Positions 23,107 to 34,590 of a DNA stretch of 64,000 bases are shown here, in pieces. The position numbers and the translations under genes are program-made. The first letter of the stretch is position 1. Each line of letters begins with the position of its first letter. The notes below the pieces were generated by a model, which saw only the letters and a program-made list of their open reading frames with translations, was not told where the DNA came from and did not search any database. Source of the stretch: Rotaria sordida (lineage: Eukaryota; Rotifera; Eurotatoria; Philodinida; Philodinidae); contig CAJNOL010000639.1 of NCBI GenBank assembly GCA_905250125.1, forward strand, positions 6,150 through 70,149. The letters run 5' to 3'.

Positions 23107-24593
23107 GTAAAGGTTTTTTATGAAATTTCATTGCTCGAAAATAATCTCCCATTACTTTATAATAATTACCGATACAATTCAATGTTCGACCTATTTTTCG
23201 ACGATTTAAATGTAATTTTTTCTTTTTTAATTCATATACTAAATTAAAATTTTTCAATGCTTCCTTCCAATTAGTTATTCGCATATTTAGAGTATCGATA
23301 TACTCATAGATTGAAGCTTGATCTTCAATGTATTTCTGGTAAGACTTGTAATAATCTTTGAAAATAAGACTCGATTTTCTCATATTGATTTATATCGAGT
23401 AACAACTGGCCAAATACTAGATTAATATTATTATTTTGAAATTTTTTTGTCATTGTTTCAATTTTTTCTTTAATTTTATCTTTTACTTCATCAGTTGCTT
23501 TCATCTGAATCATATGTATTTTCAGGTCTGCATTTTAACAAATATTTTCAATTTTAAAAATTGTTCCAATATTAAATAAGATTTCAAGTTCATTATAACA
23601 ACCATTATATGTGCCAATATCAACAAAAATCGTATTTTGAAGATTAGATCCATTGACAGTTATTTCAAAAACAAAAGGTTTTGATTGATTAGTATCAGCA
23701 GCACCACTGAAAAATGATCCAGCAACATGACAATTTTTTGATGTAGAAAGAAATCCATTTGTTGAAAATGAACCACCAATATTTGATTTCAAATATTCTA
23801 ATTCATCTATTGACATACAAGATTGACCACAATAAAGTTTTAAATTTGTTTGAATATTTTATTGTTTATGAACTTGTTCCAATTGTTTGTGTAGATCACT
23901 GATATAATAACGAAATAACTACCATAATGTTACATCTTCTGTTCGAAAAGTTCTATGAACTACTCTATAAAGAAAAGAATCTTCAACTTACTAATCAATT
24001 GCTTCATTCGATGTATATGTTTTTTATTATCACGATGAAAATCTCTACATCTATTTAACATAGGGCCCATTGAACGTTTTGTTTGTTGCATTTATGTGAT
24101 TAATTCAATGAATACAGCATATGAAAAATAAGTATTATTTATACAAAAGTCATTTAATGAATTCAATGGTCTCATTAATTTTAAAATTGGATGATTTAAT
24201 AAATTTGATGTTAAGAATACTAATTCTTTTTTTATAGAATCTTTTAAAGTTTCATACTCTGTATAAACATGTATGTTTGAAATGAATATATCAATTATAA
24301 TATTCACAAAATACAATTATTGAAATATTTTTCTATTTCCAATAGAATTTCATTAGCAAATGATCCAGATACAACAATTTAGAATAGTTTATTTTCACTA
24401 GTTATTGTTTTAATTTCATTTAAACATTGTTGAATTTCATCAAAAAAATAAACAATAACTATTATTGACTTCTAGTAGTAATAATCTTGTATGTAATGAA
24501 TTAATAATATCTTAGTGGAATAGAGTTTGTTGATTTTATCATATTATATGTCGTTTGTTCACTAGTTACACTTTTACTATTCGAATTATCCAT
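23080..24593 (-). pseudogene. Decayed ADP-ribosyltransferase-TPR gene
   Basis: On the minus strand, from a possible ATG at 24,593, several broken frames together give the order: N-terminal module (QQCLNEIKTI ... IVVSGSFANEILLEIEKY), a middle part, an ADP-ribosyltransferase core (23.5-23.9 kb) and TPR-type helices (23.1-23.5 kb, for example IGNYYKVMGDYFRAMKFHKK). In the core I see FLSTSKN (the Ser-Thr-Ser strand) and NELEILF (the ExE loop that binds NAD and substrate). The first catalytic position reads LYCGQS near 23,830, where the arginine-type family, as I recall it, has YRGQ. In-frame stops at about 23,860 and 23,537, and frameshifts upstream of 24.0 kb, break the gene. Active members would transfer ADP-ribose from NAD to arginine of target proteins. 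This copy is inactive by several independent lesions, and its 3' end merges into a TGTGGG tract. Confidence 0.8.
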
Positions 24594-25642
24594 TTGAAAT
24601 ACTCTATAAAGAGAATTGCTGAAGAAATATATCATCTTTTATATTTGTTTCGTATTGGAAGAAGTTTCTGTGAGAAAAATAAAGCTTGACATTTTTTTCT
24701 AAAGAAGATGCATCGTTAAGTATTATTTGACGAAAATAATAATTTGCATGTGAAAAATACTCTTGTGAAAGTTCCAACAATATCTTTTTTTTCTCTATTT
24801 AAAACATGTTACTAGAAAACTTAAGATCTTGTAAAAGTATAAGCTTTGTGCATAATCTTTACTTGATTAAAGCGGCAAATACAATAGAGTTGCTTCAAGG
24901 ATACTTCCTTTTTCTTCCTTTTTTTTTTTTGATTATTTCTCTTTTTTCAGCTAGAACACAATTGATTGCACTGAAATTTTCATCATAAATAGAATATCGA
25001 AAAAAGACAAGACTTGCTTTTAGCAAAAAAATTTCTTAAGAGAATGTCAGTAGTTTTTGAGTAAATCGTCTGTGTTGTTCATAGAGCCTCATCATCCTGC
25101 CTACTATCTTCATTTACTCTTATCGGACTAGACTGAAAACTTTTCTAGAAGTTATTTCACAAAAATACACTTTTCTTCATTTGTATTCAATAAATATCGA
25201 GGTATACTAGTCGAAGACTTAGTTTATGATCATTTAAATCCTATGAACTCAGACCAGAAGGCTAAAAATAAAAGTAAACTATTCTACTTATCGGATAAAA
25301 AAATTTAATTTTTCAGTACCAAAATTACTGAGATGTAAACAAAATACGAAAGCGTAATATTTTTTATGTTGGAAGTGTGACTCTCTTGTTAAGAAAATAT
25401 ATTGACTTGTAAAAAAAAATGTGCTGGTTGTTATCATATGTTAATATCTAGAAACTAACTAATATTCATCACTTATAAATGGAGTGAAGGAAAAAAAAAC
25501 GAAATCAAGGAGAATGACTATAAGACCGTATCAACATTCACTTCTCGCATGACTACTCATGTAAATGATGGACACACATTAAACACAATCAATCGAATAT
25601 TTACAAAATCTGTTTTTTGCGTTGTATCTTAGAATTTTATAA
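24594..25642. other. Intergenic, probable 5' flank of the kelch gene
   Basis: AT-rich with no supported coding frame. TATAAATG near 25,475 could be a TATA-like element about 165 bp upstream of the kelch start codon, but this is weak. Confidence 0.3.
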
Positions 25643-28600
25643 ATGGATTTCAATGGCGTAGATGTTTCACCCGACGATTCTGCTCTCATTAAATACAATA
25701 GACATGACCGAACACGTCGAAATAAAATGATTCTAGGAATTAGTGCAAGCTTAGAACTCTTGCTCGTTATCTCATTTATGAGTACATCTATATATATCTT
25801 GATGAGAAAAAAGCAGGTGTCATCGCCATCTACAACTTTGATTACAAACTCTACAGTAATACCAATTATATTACGTCCTGGGAGTGATGAACACTGGTCA
25901 ACCAGAGGTAAGAATTATGTTATTTTATACTCTGTAGAAAAGTAAAGTTCGAACTTTCTTCAATTGAAACTCAAGAGGTTACAAATTTAAAAGTTTGCTT
26001 AAATAAATTAGAAAATTAAGCCAAAGATTAAAGATAATGAAGTAATATTTGTAAATTTGAGTGAATAAAGCATTCTTTATAGATATAATACGACGTCCTT
26101 TTTTTCTTTCTAAATAGCTATCTGTTTCACGCTCTATTAAGTTTGAAGAAACAGAATCCCTATGAATAGAGACATATTTCCATGTTGGAAGAATGAAACA
26201 CAAAAGAGACTACAAAACAAAATACAGTTGTTTGTGTTTCATACTCTTATGGATCATAATCCTACTTGAAACTACTCATTACAACGACTCATTTATAGAT
26301 CAAAACATAGTCTGTAGAAAAATCACAAAAAAGTGCTGTCTATATTGATGTATCAGGCAAACTTAAAGGGTGTGGCTGTGGATATCAATCTTGTGATCGC
26401 TCATATCCACATCTGCACCCATACCATAGTTTTGAGTCTAGACGCGATTTTATTTCGAACCACGTCTAGATACAAACGAAATGCAGTTCAGACACGGTTT
26501 GATACAAAAAATATTTATATGGGCATGGATTATGTGTCCACAACAAAATTTTTTACTAACATCACCTACAAAATTGATCTAGTTTAAAAAATTGTTAATG
26601 TTGAACAATTTTCAAGTTTTTTTCAAATCTTTTTGTTAAGGACATTAATTAGTGCATTATATATATTACTGTAGTTTTTTATGCTTCACATAATATTCGT
26701 ACTTGATGACATAGAAAAATGATTATGTTCATGAAAATATTAATCTATTGATAGAAATGATGAACTGTTTAACAAGTTTTCATTCAATTCAATTATGATT
26801 TTGTTCTCTGATCGGAAGCAAATTTTCTTGAGATTTATTGAAATATCTTAATGAATTTGTCTATTTTGGTTTCTGAAAATCACTATCGGAAATCTCTTCC
26901 AATACTTTTATTACACAACCAAAAAGAAAGACAAAATAAATGCATACTATTTAATAAAATATAATAAACAAATAATAAATTCTGAAATATTGGCAGTATT
27001 TAAAATTGAAAACAATACAGTTTTATAGAAAAAATATCCTTTAAGGTTTTTTTAAAAGAAAAAATTTTCAGAAATTAGGAAAACTTTGTAAATATATACA
27101 CAATATATTTTATGCGATTTGGTTTTTCATATAAGTATATCATTTATACAGGAAGCATTCTATTCATAAACTTAGGACATACCAGAAGTAGTGATGGTCG
27201 CCTCTCAATTTTGTATAGAAGGCTTGGAGAAACTTTCTCTCTATATTTTTATGCTATTTGATAATACTTCAACTAATATTATAATAATGAAATTTCGACA
27301 AGAACTATTTTTGTTGAAACTTAACTAATGGGTAAGGTAGATTAAATATCTAAACTTTACCGTTCAATTTTCCATCGATTAATACGTTGTATTAAGAAAC
27401 CAAGCATACCAAAAGATGCAGCGTGAGAAGCTCTACAGTTTATAAAGAACAGTTTATTTTATATATGAAATAAGAAAAAAGAAATTTTTCTTCATGTAGA
27501 AAAAAATCATTTTTTTTAGGGCAGTGAAAATTGGTCGCACAGAATTTTGCTTTTTTTGAGAACAAGAAATACACAATTCAAACAAGCTTTACTCTCTAGA
27601 TTGTACAGGAATGTGTAAAAATGTTTTTCCAGCAGGGTAATGCTGTGATTTTAAACATCAACAATAACAAATTTTATAGCAAATGGACACATCTTGAATT
27701 ATATGTCAAAATGCACGCATACTTTACGATTTTCATTCTTCATATACAATTTTTTCACAAAAAATAATAGCAGATTCGTAATCTCCATCAAAAATTGAAT
27801 CTATAAAAATGTCATTTGAGTATATTTGACGAAAAAAGAATTTTTCGAAAAAATACTGGTGGTACCCTGGATGCACCTCAGATAAAAAAGTTTTAAGCAT
27901 TTTTAAACTAAAATATTTCCATTTATACATTACTCTACACAATTTTTGATGGAGATTACGAATCTACTATTATTTTTTGTGAAAATATGTACATGAAGAA
28001 TGAAAATCGTAAAGTATACATGCATTTTGGCAGGTAATTCAAGATGTGTCCATTTGATATAAAATTTGTTATTGTTGCTGTTTAAAATCACAGCATTACC
28101 CTGCTGTAAAATAAGTGGTCTTATATAAAAATTGTCGAGCTTTTCACGCTGCATCTTGCGGTATATTTCGCCGTTTAATACAATGTATTACGTGACTGAA
28201 ACATATAATCTGCCTCACACATTAGTTAAGTTTCAACAAAAACAATTCTTATCGAAATTCTATTATTATAGTTGAAGTATAATCAAATAAAGGATGAGTA
28301 GAAAGTTCCGACCTCTCTTAGTAAATCGATGGTATTTACGACAAACTTATATATAGTTAATTGATCGAACTATGTAATTTTTACATTTTTTGAGAAAAAT
28401 ATTTAAAAAAATCTTTTTCGATAAAATATCTAGATGATTTATAAGTTTATCATAATAGATATTTTGTAAAAACAACATTTAGATATTTATCTATTCTCTA
28501 TTAAACAAAATAGAGAAAAAGTTCTTCCAAGTCTTTGATACGAAATTGAGATGCGACCGCCACTATTTTTGGCATGTCTTAAGTATGTATTTGTAAATAA

Positions 28601-30394
28601 GATATGAATTCATGATTCATATATACTGTCTATTTCATTCCACAATGGTTATGATCACATGTGACTTCATGGTATATATATACTTGCTTCTTAATTGCTA
28701 GTTCGCTTCTTCCAATCTTATTTATATCATTTCAGACATATCAACATTTTTATATTCCGTTCGTCTACAGTGAAGTAAAGACCATCGTTAGAGAATGTCG
28801 ATGGCGACTCATATCAAACCTGAGACAGATTGTAAGATTTTTTAAACTTTCCAATATCAAGTCAAACGTGTCTAGACGCAAACGAAATGCGATTCAGATA
28901 CAGTTTGATTCAAAAACTTTTTACATCGGAATGAAGCTGTCAGAAACTTACAGCTAGAATAAAATCACTTGCTCAATAATCCAGCTAGTATGAAAAGACT
29001 TAGTAATCAGCTTTTTTTTTACTTAGTTCTCACGAATCATTGAGTTTTGAATTGTCATATATCTATGTTCGATTTAAACAAATCTTTAATATTCGATACT
29101 ATATTTTTAATATGCCATTGAGTCAAAAGATTTTCTATCATAAGATTTGAGATCCTTTTTATTTTGCTAAACCATGGAGTATGTCATTTAACCATTAGAC
29201 AACATCGTCTTAAAAGATTCTGTTTGAACAGTACAAAATCTCTTCACGTATAGAGACAGCCCAAAGAAGGTTCACAATAATTATAGGGTATAGTTTTCAT
29301 TTGCTACATCCTAATATGTCATCTCTATGACCTTGGATCCTATACGAATTAATGACACAAGTTTCTTCTAAATTGAATCTAATAAATATTTACTATTAGG
29401 ATTCTTTAATACTGGTAGTATGAATTATCCACGATATCTTCATACAGCATCGGTATTAACAAATGGAAAAGTATTAGTTACTGGTGGATTGAATGATGGT
29501 GTTAGTTTAGATAATGCCGAGTTGTATGATCCATCGACAGGAGTGTGGAACATCACTAATAATATGAATTATTCACGAAACCTTTATACAGCATCGGTAT
29601 TAGCAAATGGAAAAGTATTAGTTACTGGTGGATGGAATGATGGTATTTTTTCAAATCGATCTGAGTTGTATGATCCATTGACAGGCATGTGGAACGTCAC
29701 TAATAATATGAATTATCCACGATGGTATCACACAGCATCAGTATTAACAAATGGAAAAGTGTTAGTTATTGGTGGATGGAATGATGATGTTAGTTTAGAT
29801 AATGCCGAGTTGTATGATCCATCGACAGAAATGTGGAACGTCACCAAAAATATGAATTATCCACGATATCATCACACAGCATCGGTATTAACCAATGGAA
29901 AAGTATTAGTGACTGGTGGAGATAATACGGGTGTTTTAGATAGTGTCGAATTGTATGATCCATCAACAGAAGTGTGGAATATCATTAATAATATGAATTA
30001 TGCACGAGGATATCACACAGCATCGATATTAACAAATGGAAAAGTGTTAGTTACGGGTGGATTGAATAATGGTGTTAGTTTAGATAGTGCCGAGTTGTAT
30101 GATCCATCGACAGGAATGTGGAACGTCACTAATAACATGAATTATCCACGATACTTTCACACAGCATCAGTATTAACAAATGGAAAAGTGTTAGTTACTG
30201 GTGGATTGAATGGCGGGGTTAGTTTAGATAGTGCCGAGTTGTATGATCCATCGACAGGAGTGTGGAACGTCATTAATAATATGAATTATGCACGAGGATA
30301 TCACACAGCATCGGTATTAACAAATGGAAAAGTGTTAGTTATTGGTGGATATGCTAGTGGTAGTTTAAATAGTACAGAGCTATACCAACCATAA
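25643..30394 (+). CDS. Single-pass membrane protein with seven kelch repeats (two exons)
   Basis: Exon 1 is 25,643-25,907 (donor GTAAGA) and exon 2 is 29,400-30,394 (acceptor TATTAG). Exon 1 ends one base into a codon and exon 2 opens with GA, so they join in frame as ...TRGFFNTGSMNYPR; total 1,260 bases, 419 aa. Residues 1-28 are a basic cytosolic tail (RHDRTRRNK), 29-53 a transmembrane helix with one internal Glu, then a Ser/Thr-rich stalk, and from ~95 seven repeats of ~47 aa, each MNYxRxxHTASVLTNGKVLV then GG, xxxELYDPST and W. Seven units are enough for one closed beta-propeller, predicted outside the cell or in the lumen (type II topology). The repeats are nearly identical at DNA level, suggesting recent amplification or conversion. 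AATAAA overlaps the stop (30,393) and recurs at 30,401. Ligand unknown. Confidence 0.85.
26368..26424. repeat. Telomere-like G-block/C-block island in the kelch intron
   Basis: GGGTGTGGCTGTGGATATC (26,368) is followed by ATATCCACATCTGCACCCAT (26,403): inverted complements around a ~15-nt spacer. Confidence 0.6.
27170..28586. mobile_element. Foldback element FB5 (family 2), 1.4 kb, in the kelch intron
   Basis: The left end reads CTTAGGACATACCAGAAGTA and the right end is its imperfect complement (TTTTTGGCATGTCTTAAGTA). Subterminal blocks also pair: ACTTCAACTAATATTATAAT with the complement at 28.27 kb, the AAGATGCAGCGTGA block with CACGCTGCATCTT, and a ~175 bp inner arm, 27,629-27,805 with 27,935-28,110. 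Short open frames inside are mirror images of each other. No transposase was seen. Confidence 0.85.
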
Positions 30395-30879
30395 TAAACA
30401 AATAAACAATGAAGATTTTTTTCTCTTTTGGATGAATAACCTTGACTATGAGAAGTATTTCAACATAAGAATTATTGATTTACTAATATTGAATTATTTT
30501 TTTCAATTCTTTTTGCATTCATCGTATCTTTAATAAATTTGAAGTCTTTCTGTTGATGATCACTAAAGTAACCCAATAATTACATACTAAACGCAAGGAA
30601 TGTAAGTAATCTGTCCTTATTATTGAAGTGTTGTCATTTCCAATATTTCAATATGTGTTCCGCTACTTTTTCAATGATGTTTTTGAAAGTGCTATATGTA
30701 ATGAAGAATTATTAGTCATATGAACCTTAATAGTGTAAAAAAACACTTAATTAATTTGTTCATCATCAATATTATCAGTTCAAATGATAAATGTAGTCTG
30801 TTTTTTATTAATGTTAATGGTTATGTGAAACAATCTAAATTTTACATTAATTAGTTGATGTTCAAAAAAGATTTGCTCC
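30395..30879. other. 3' flank of the kelch gene
   Basis: AT-rich, with polyadenylation-type AATAAA words at its start and nothing else recognised. Confidence 0.35.
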
Positions 30880-31850
30880 TACTATCCATTTCAAAATAAT
30901 GGGCAGGGTTAAAGATCACTAAATAATTTCGAAATGCAAGCAACTAACAGTAAACGATCTTTTCATTTGAGAGCCAAATATAGGGCAAGTAAATGTATGA
31001 AAGAGAAAATTTTTTTCGATCTGTTTTTAAGGGTTTTTAGAGAATTTTCTGGAACACTTTAGGTTGTGGAACCTTTCAATTTTCATTTTTGCGTTTTTTC
31101 CTACGAAAGATGGTAGCACAGACACGTTAACATATTTCTACACAGCCAGCACTGTTTTTTATCTTGCATTGAAAAACGCGAAACCTATCCTCGAAAGAGC
31201 GAAACATGACATTTTTGATGGTTTTCATAATTTTTTGGCTCTTGATCGAAGTCAAACTGTCCAATAAAGTGTATATTTGAAATTAGCGTCAAAAGCTGCA
31301 GCGATTAACATGTCTTTGAGGTTTATTTGTTCATTTTTATTTTTTTTTACCATGTACACCTCGTAATTCAAAGAGTGACATGAAAGTATAATGAAAAAAT
31401 GAAAGTGATCAAATGAACCTCGTAGACATGCTAATCAATGCAATTTTTGATGCCGACTTCGAATATACACTTTGTTGAGCAGTTTGACTTCGATCAAGGG
31501 TCGAAAAATCATGAAAACCATCAAAAATGTTATTTTTGGGATTTTCAAGGATAGGTTTCGCGTTTTTCAACGGAAGGTGAAAAAGAGTGCTGGTTGCATA
31601 GGAATACGTTAACATGTCTGCACTACAATCTTTGATAAGAATAAACGCAAAAACGAAAATTGATAAGTGTCACAACCTCAAGTTTTCCAGAAAACTATCG
31701 AAAATTTTTTTCCTCTCTTAAAAATTTACTTGCTTCATATTTGACTCTCAAATGCAAAAGACCGCTCGTTGTTAGCTGCTTGCATTTTGGAGTTATTTAG
31801 TGATCTTTGATCCTGCCTATTATTTTGAAATGGATAGTAGTTGCAGATAC
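30880..31850. mobile_element. Foldback element FB6, arms about 450 bp
   Basis: The left arm, about 30,880-31,345, begins CTACTATCCATTTCAAAATA; the right arm, about 31,380-31,850, ends with its complement. The loop is only ~40 bp. The two arms give near-identical peptides when each is read outwards (both contain KNAKPILE and DIFDGFH/NIFDGFH-type words with DRSQT), which merely reflects the inversion. No transposase is seen; a distinct sequence family from FB1-FB5. Confidence 0.85.
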
Positions 31851-32239
31851 CACATACACGTCCTAGCTTGTTAAAAGAGATACTTCTCAATTAAACATTC
31901 TTTTAGTTAATAGTTATTCAAACATATATTTACAGCTATTTTATCATTTGAATAGCTGATTCACTTCTAACAGAATTGAGTATTTTATTTTATACTTTGT
32001 TGTATGACTAACTATTTGAAATTCGTATATTTATTTATTTTTTCTTGAATAGTAATCAAATCTTTTAAATAGCTATAGTAGGTTTTTAAGAATGCTAGGT
32101 TTATATAAAAGCCATCTCCTTTGAGAATGAGCCGTTCAGATTACCGGTCAAATTTAACAAAATTCAGATCTTCGTCAAACAGAGTGTGGGAGTGGGCATT
32201 GCTAGAAAGGATAGTGACATCCACACCCAATGACACCTA
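31851..32239. other. Spacer with a telomere-like island
   Basis: GTGTGGGAGTGGG at 32,184 and CATCCACACCCAATG at 32,219 form a small G-block/C-block island about 20 bp before FB7. The rest is AT-rich and featureless. Confidence 0.45.
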
Positions 32240-32630
32240 TTTCGATTCAAAAACAAAATATCATATTTGGAATCAACACGACAAATTGAGTTGATTTCTG
32301 TATCTTTTTAAATATTTTCTGCAAGTTTTTTCTGATCACATTTTCACCCCTGGTTTTTCTCAGGGGTATGTGAGAAAATGAATTTAATCAAGACAATTAT
32401 ATTATTGTTTAGTCATCTGTCTTTTTCTCTTCAAATAGTATTTTACCAATTTAGAAATTGCTTTGCAGTGTCACAATTACTTTTTTTGATTAAATTAATT
32501 TTTTCACACATCTGTGAGAGAGAGGCCAAGGGTGAAAATGTGATCAGAAGAAAAGGTTGTAGAAAACATTTCAAAGATACAGAAGTCAACTCAATCTATT
32601 GTGCTAATTCCAAATATGATTTTTCTTTGG
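32240..32630. mobile_element. Foldback element FB7
   Basis: The left arm, 32,241-32,355 (AAATATCATATTTGGAAT ... GATCACATTTTCACCC), pairs with the right arm, 32,515-32,625 (GGGTGAAAATGTGATC ... ATTCCAAATATGATTT). The loop contains AT-rich DNA. An 85-aa open frame across it is a product of the arm. Confidence 0.75.
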
Positions 32631-33603
32631 AATGAAATGAGTATTATAATGCTCGAAGAGTTCTATTGATTAGGAAGTGAAATAAGTATGGAGAAAGCTT
32701 AATTGATACAATAATTAAACGACAAATAGAATGTACATGGATATTTCAGACTCAAAATTTAAGCAATGAAAAATTTTGTATACAGTCTAGTATATTCAAA
32801 GATATATCCTATTCACAATTATGAGTGAATCAAAATGTCTTAATTTTACCATAAAAACGATCAGAAACTTATGATTTTTTCATCCCAAATATATCTAACT
32901 CAATTAGATTGGATCTTAAAAATCAAAATGGATCAAAATGTGTTCTAATGCGCCTCCATCTTTTTTACAGTCATTAACCTGGCAACAGAATATAAGAATT
33001 GATGAAGTGAAAGGAAATTTCATTTTCTTTCGCGAATAGATTCCCAAGAGATTTCCTCATTTGAATGAAAAAGCTTCTGATTTTTTCAGTCAAAATTTTC
33101 ATGTTAAATGTCTGATGTTTTCCAAAAGAACATTCGAATTTGCCAAGCCTATTATCAATAAAAAGAGAACATTGCTATTAAAAATAGAAAATTCTAATAG
33201 ATTTTTCTATTTTCTAGAATACTCTATATGAATTCATCAACAATATAAAATTTCGTTCATTAATTTGTAGAACATTTTCTAATTTATAGCGAAGGAGTGT
33301 TCAATTTTAAAGTTAACCATTGGAGTTGAGAACATATATTTACAATTCTAATTAACTTTTGTTTATGAATTAATTTTTTCGACATAAATGCTAAAAAAAA
33401 CAACGAATGATTTATTTCTTTAAGATTCACATAATGAATCCACTCATTTTGTAGAGTTGTGCTTATTAAAAAACTTTTTCTTTTCTTCACGAGCACATTT
33501 TTATAAAATTGTCTAGTAAAAATTTATTATTTATTAAAAAAAATTTTTGTTTTTCTTTCTCAATTCTAGTGTTTCAGATGAACAGAAGCATAAAAAAATA
33601 ATA
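32631..33603. other. 5' flank of the GPCR gene
   Basis: AT-rich. TCAATTCTAG at about 33,560-33,569 is a plausible splice acceptor, so a non-coding 5' exon could precede the start codon. Nothing else recognised. Confidence 0.35.
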
Positions 33604-34590
33604 ATGAATCAAACTTTTTTTATAGTCATGAGTATTTTATTTGCTTTTTTTTATCTAATAACTATTATATTTTCATTATTGACTATTATAATTATTGTAC
33701 ATCATTGTCATTCTCAACCTTGGTCTATTGTTAGTCTTTTAACATGCAATTCTTGTATTAGTCTTCTAGTTTATACGATTAGTTTTTGTATACAATTTTC
33801 ATCATTAATTCAAAATACTTCTCTTAATTCAGAGAATAAAAATAAATTTTCTTGTAAAATCGTTGCTTGTTTAGGAACATTTGGTGTTACAATTCTATCG
33901 TATTCTTCTATGGTTCAAGCGATATCTCGTTTTTTTATTATAATTCTTTACAAATATCAAATTCTTCTTACTTTTCGTATTCATTGGATAATGATCATTA
34001 TTAGTTGGATAGTTAGTGGTATTATTGCTGGTAGTTTACTTATTTCACCAGTAGCTTATCAATATGAAGATGAATCTCGTGTATGTGCTTTGACAAGAAA
34101 AAATTTTCTCATATCATTTCTATCTATTATCTTCATTTTTATATTTCCAATGATTATAATAACTATTCTCTATGGAATTATTATTTGGCATATAAAACAA
34201 CATAATCGTATTGATGTGAGAAGTACAAATATATTACGAGCGAAGAGAAATATAACAGTGTTTAAGAATATTTTTATTTTTACAAGTATTCTTGGAATCG
34301 GTGGTACACCTTATTTAATCTCTACGATTGTAAATCGAATAGTACCAATTCCATGGCCATTATATTCTATTTCATTTTTATTCATTGCATGTACTTCTGC
34401 TATTGGATCCATAGCAATTTTACTTACAAATGTACAATCTAAAGCAATTTTCTGTACTAAATTTCGTCGTCGTTGTCGTCAAGAAATTGTAATAAAAAAG
34501 CCAAGAAATAAAAAATTAATTAAAATCAATCCAATTGCAGTCTATTATAATAAAACAGATGAAATTGAAATATTACCAGCGAACAATTAG
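33604..34590 (+). CDS. Seven-transmembrane (rhodopsin-like) G protein-coupled receptor, 328 aa
   Basis: I chose the ATG at 33,604; the frame is open further upstream but has no earlier ATG. Seven hydrophobic segments are visible at roughly 5-32, 42-66, 85-112, 124-148, 168-194, 217-241 and 250-275. Cys residues at the top of TM3 (SCKIVACLG) and in extracellular loop 2 (RVCALTRK) could form the conserved disulphide. The TM3 end reads ISRFF where most class A receptors have DRY, TM6 has FTSILGIGGTPYL without CWxP, and TM7 lacks NPxxY, as I recall for many lineage-expanded rotifer/lophotrochozoan orphan receptors. The basic RAKRN motif in loop 3 and the Arg-rich C-terminal tail fit G-protein coupling. 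The gene is intronless over the coding region, with AATAAA at 34,699. Ligand unknown. Confidence 0.85.
   Translation: MNQTFFIVMSILFAFFYLITIIFSLLTIIIIVHHCHSQPWSIVSLLTCNSCISLLVYTISFCIQFSSLIQNTSLNSENKNKFSCKIVACLGTFGVTILSYSSMVQAISRFFIIILYKYQILLTFRIHWIMIIISWIVSGIIAGSLLISPVAYQYEDESRVCALTRKNFLISFLSIIFIFIFPMIIITILYGIIIWHIKQHNRIDVRSTNILRAKRNITVFKNIFIFTSILGIGGTPYLISTIVNRIVPIPWPLYSISFLFIACTSAIGSIAILLTNVQSKAIFCTKFRRRCRQEIVIKKPRNKKLIKINPIAVYYNKTDEIEILPANN

Larger units (their letters stand above)
25908..29399 (+). other. 3.5 kb intron of the kelch gene
   Basis: It holds a TGTGGG/CCCACA island (26,368-26,424), a pair of exon-like direct repeats (about 26,460-26,530 and 28,868-28,936) and foldback FB5 between them. 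Unlike most introns in this window it is very long; FB5 explains about 40% of it. Confidence 0.7.

Noticed and set aside
27733-28154. Frames of 69 and 74 aa on the minus strand
   Set aside because: They lie in the inner arms of FB5.
31064-31615. Two similar ~67-aa frames on opposite strands
   Set aside because: They are mirror images created by the two arms of foldback FB6.
33547-33603. Upstream extension of the GPCR frame
   Set aside because: It has no ATG and covers a likely splice-acceptor sequence; the ATG at 33,604 is the better start.
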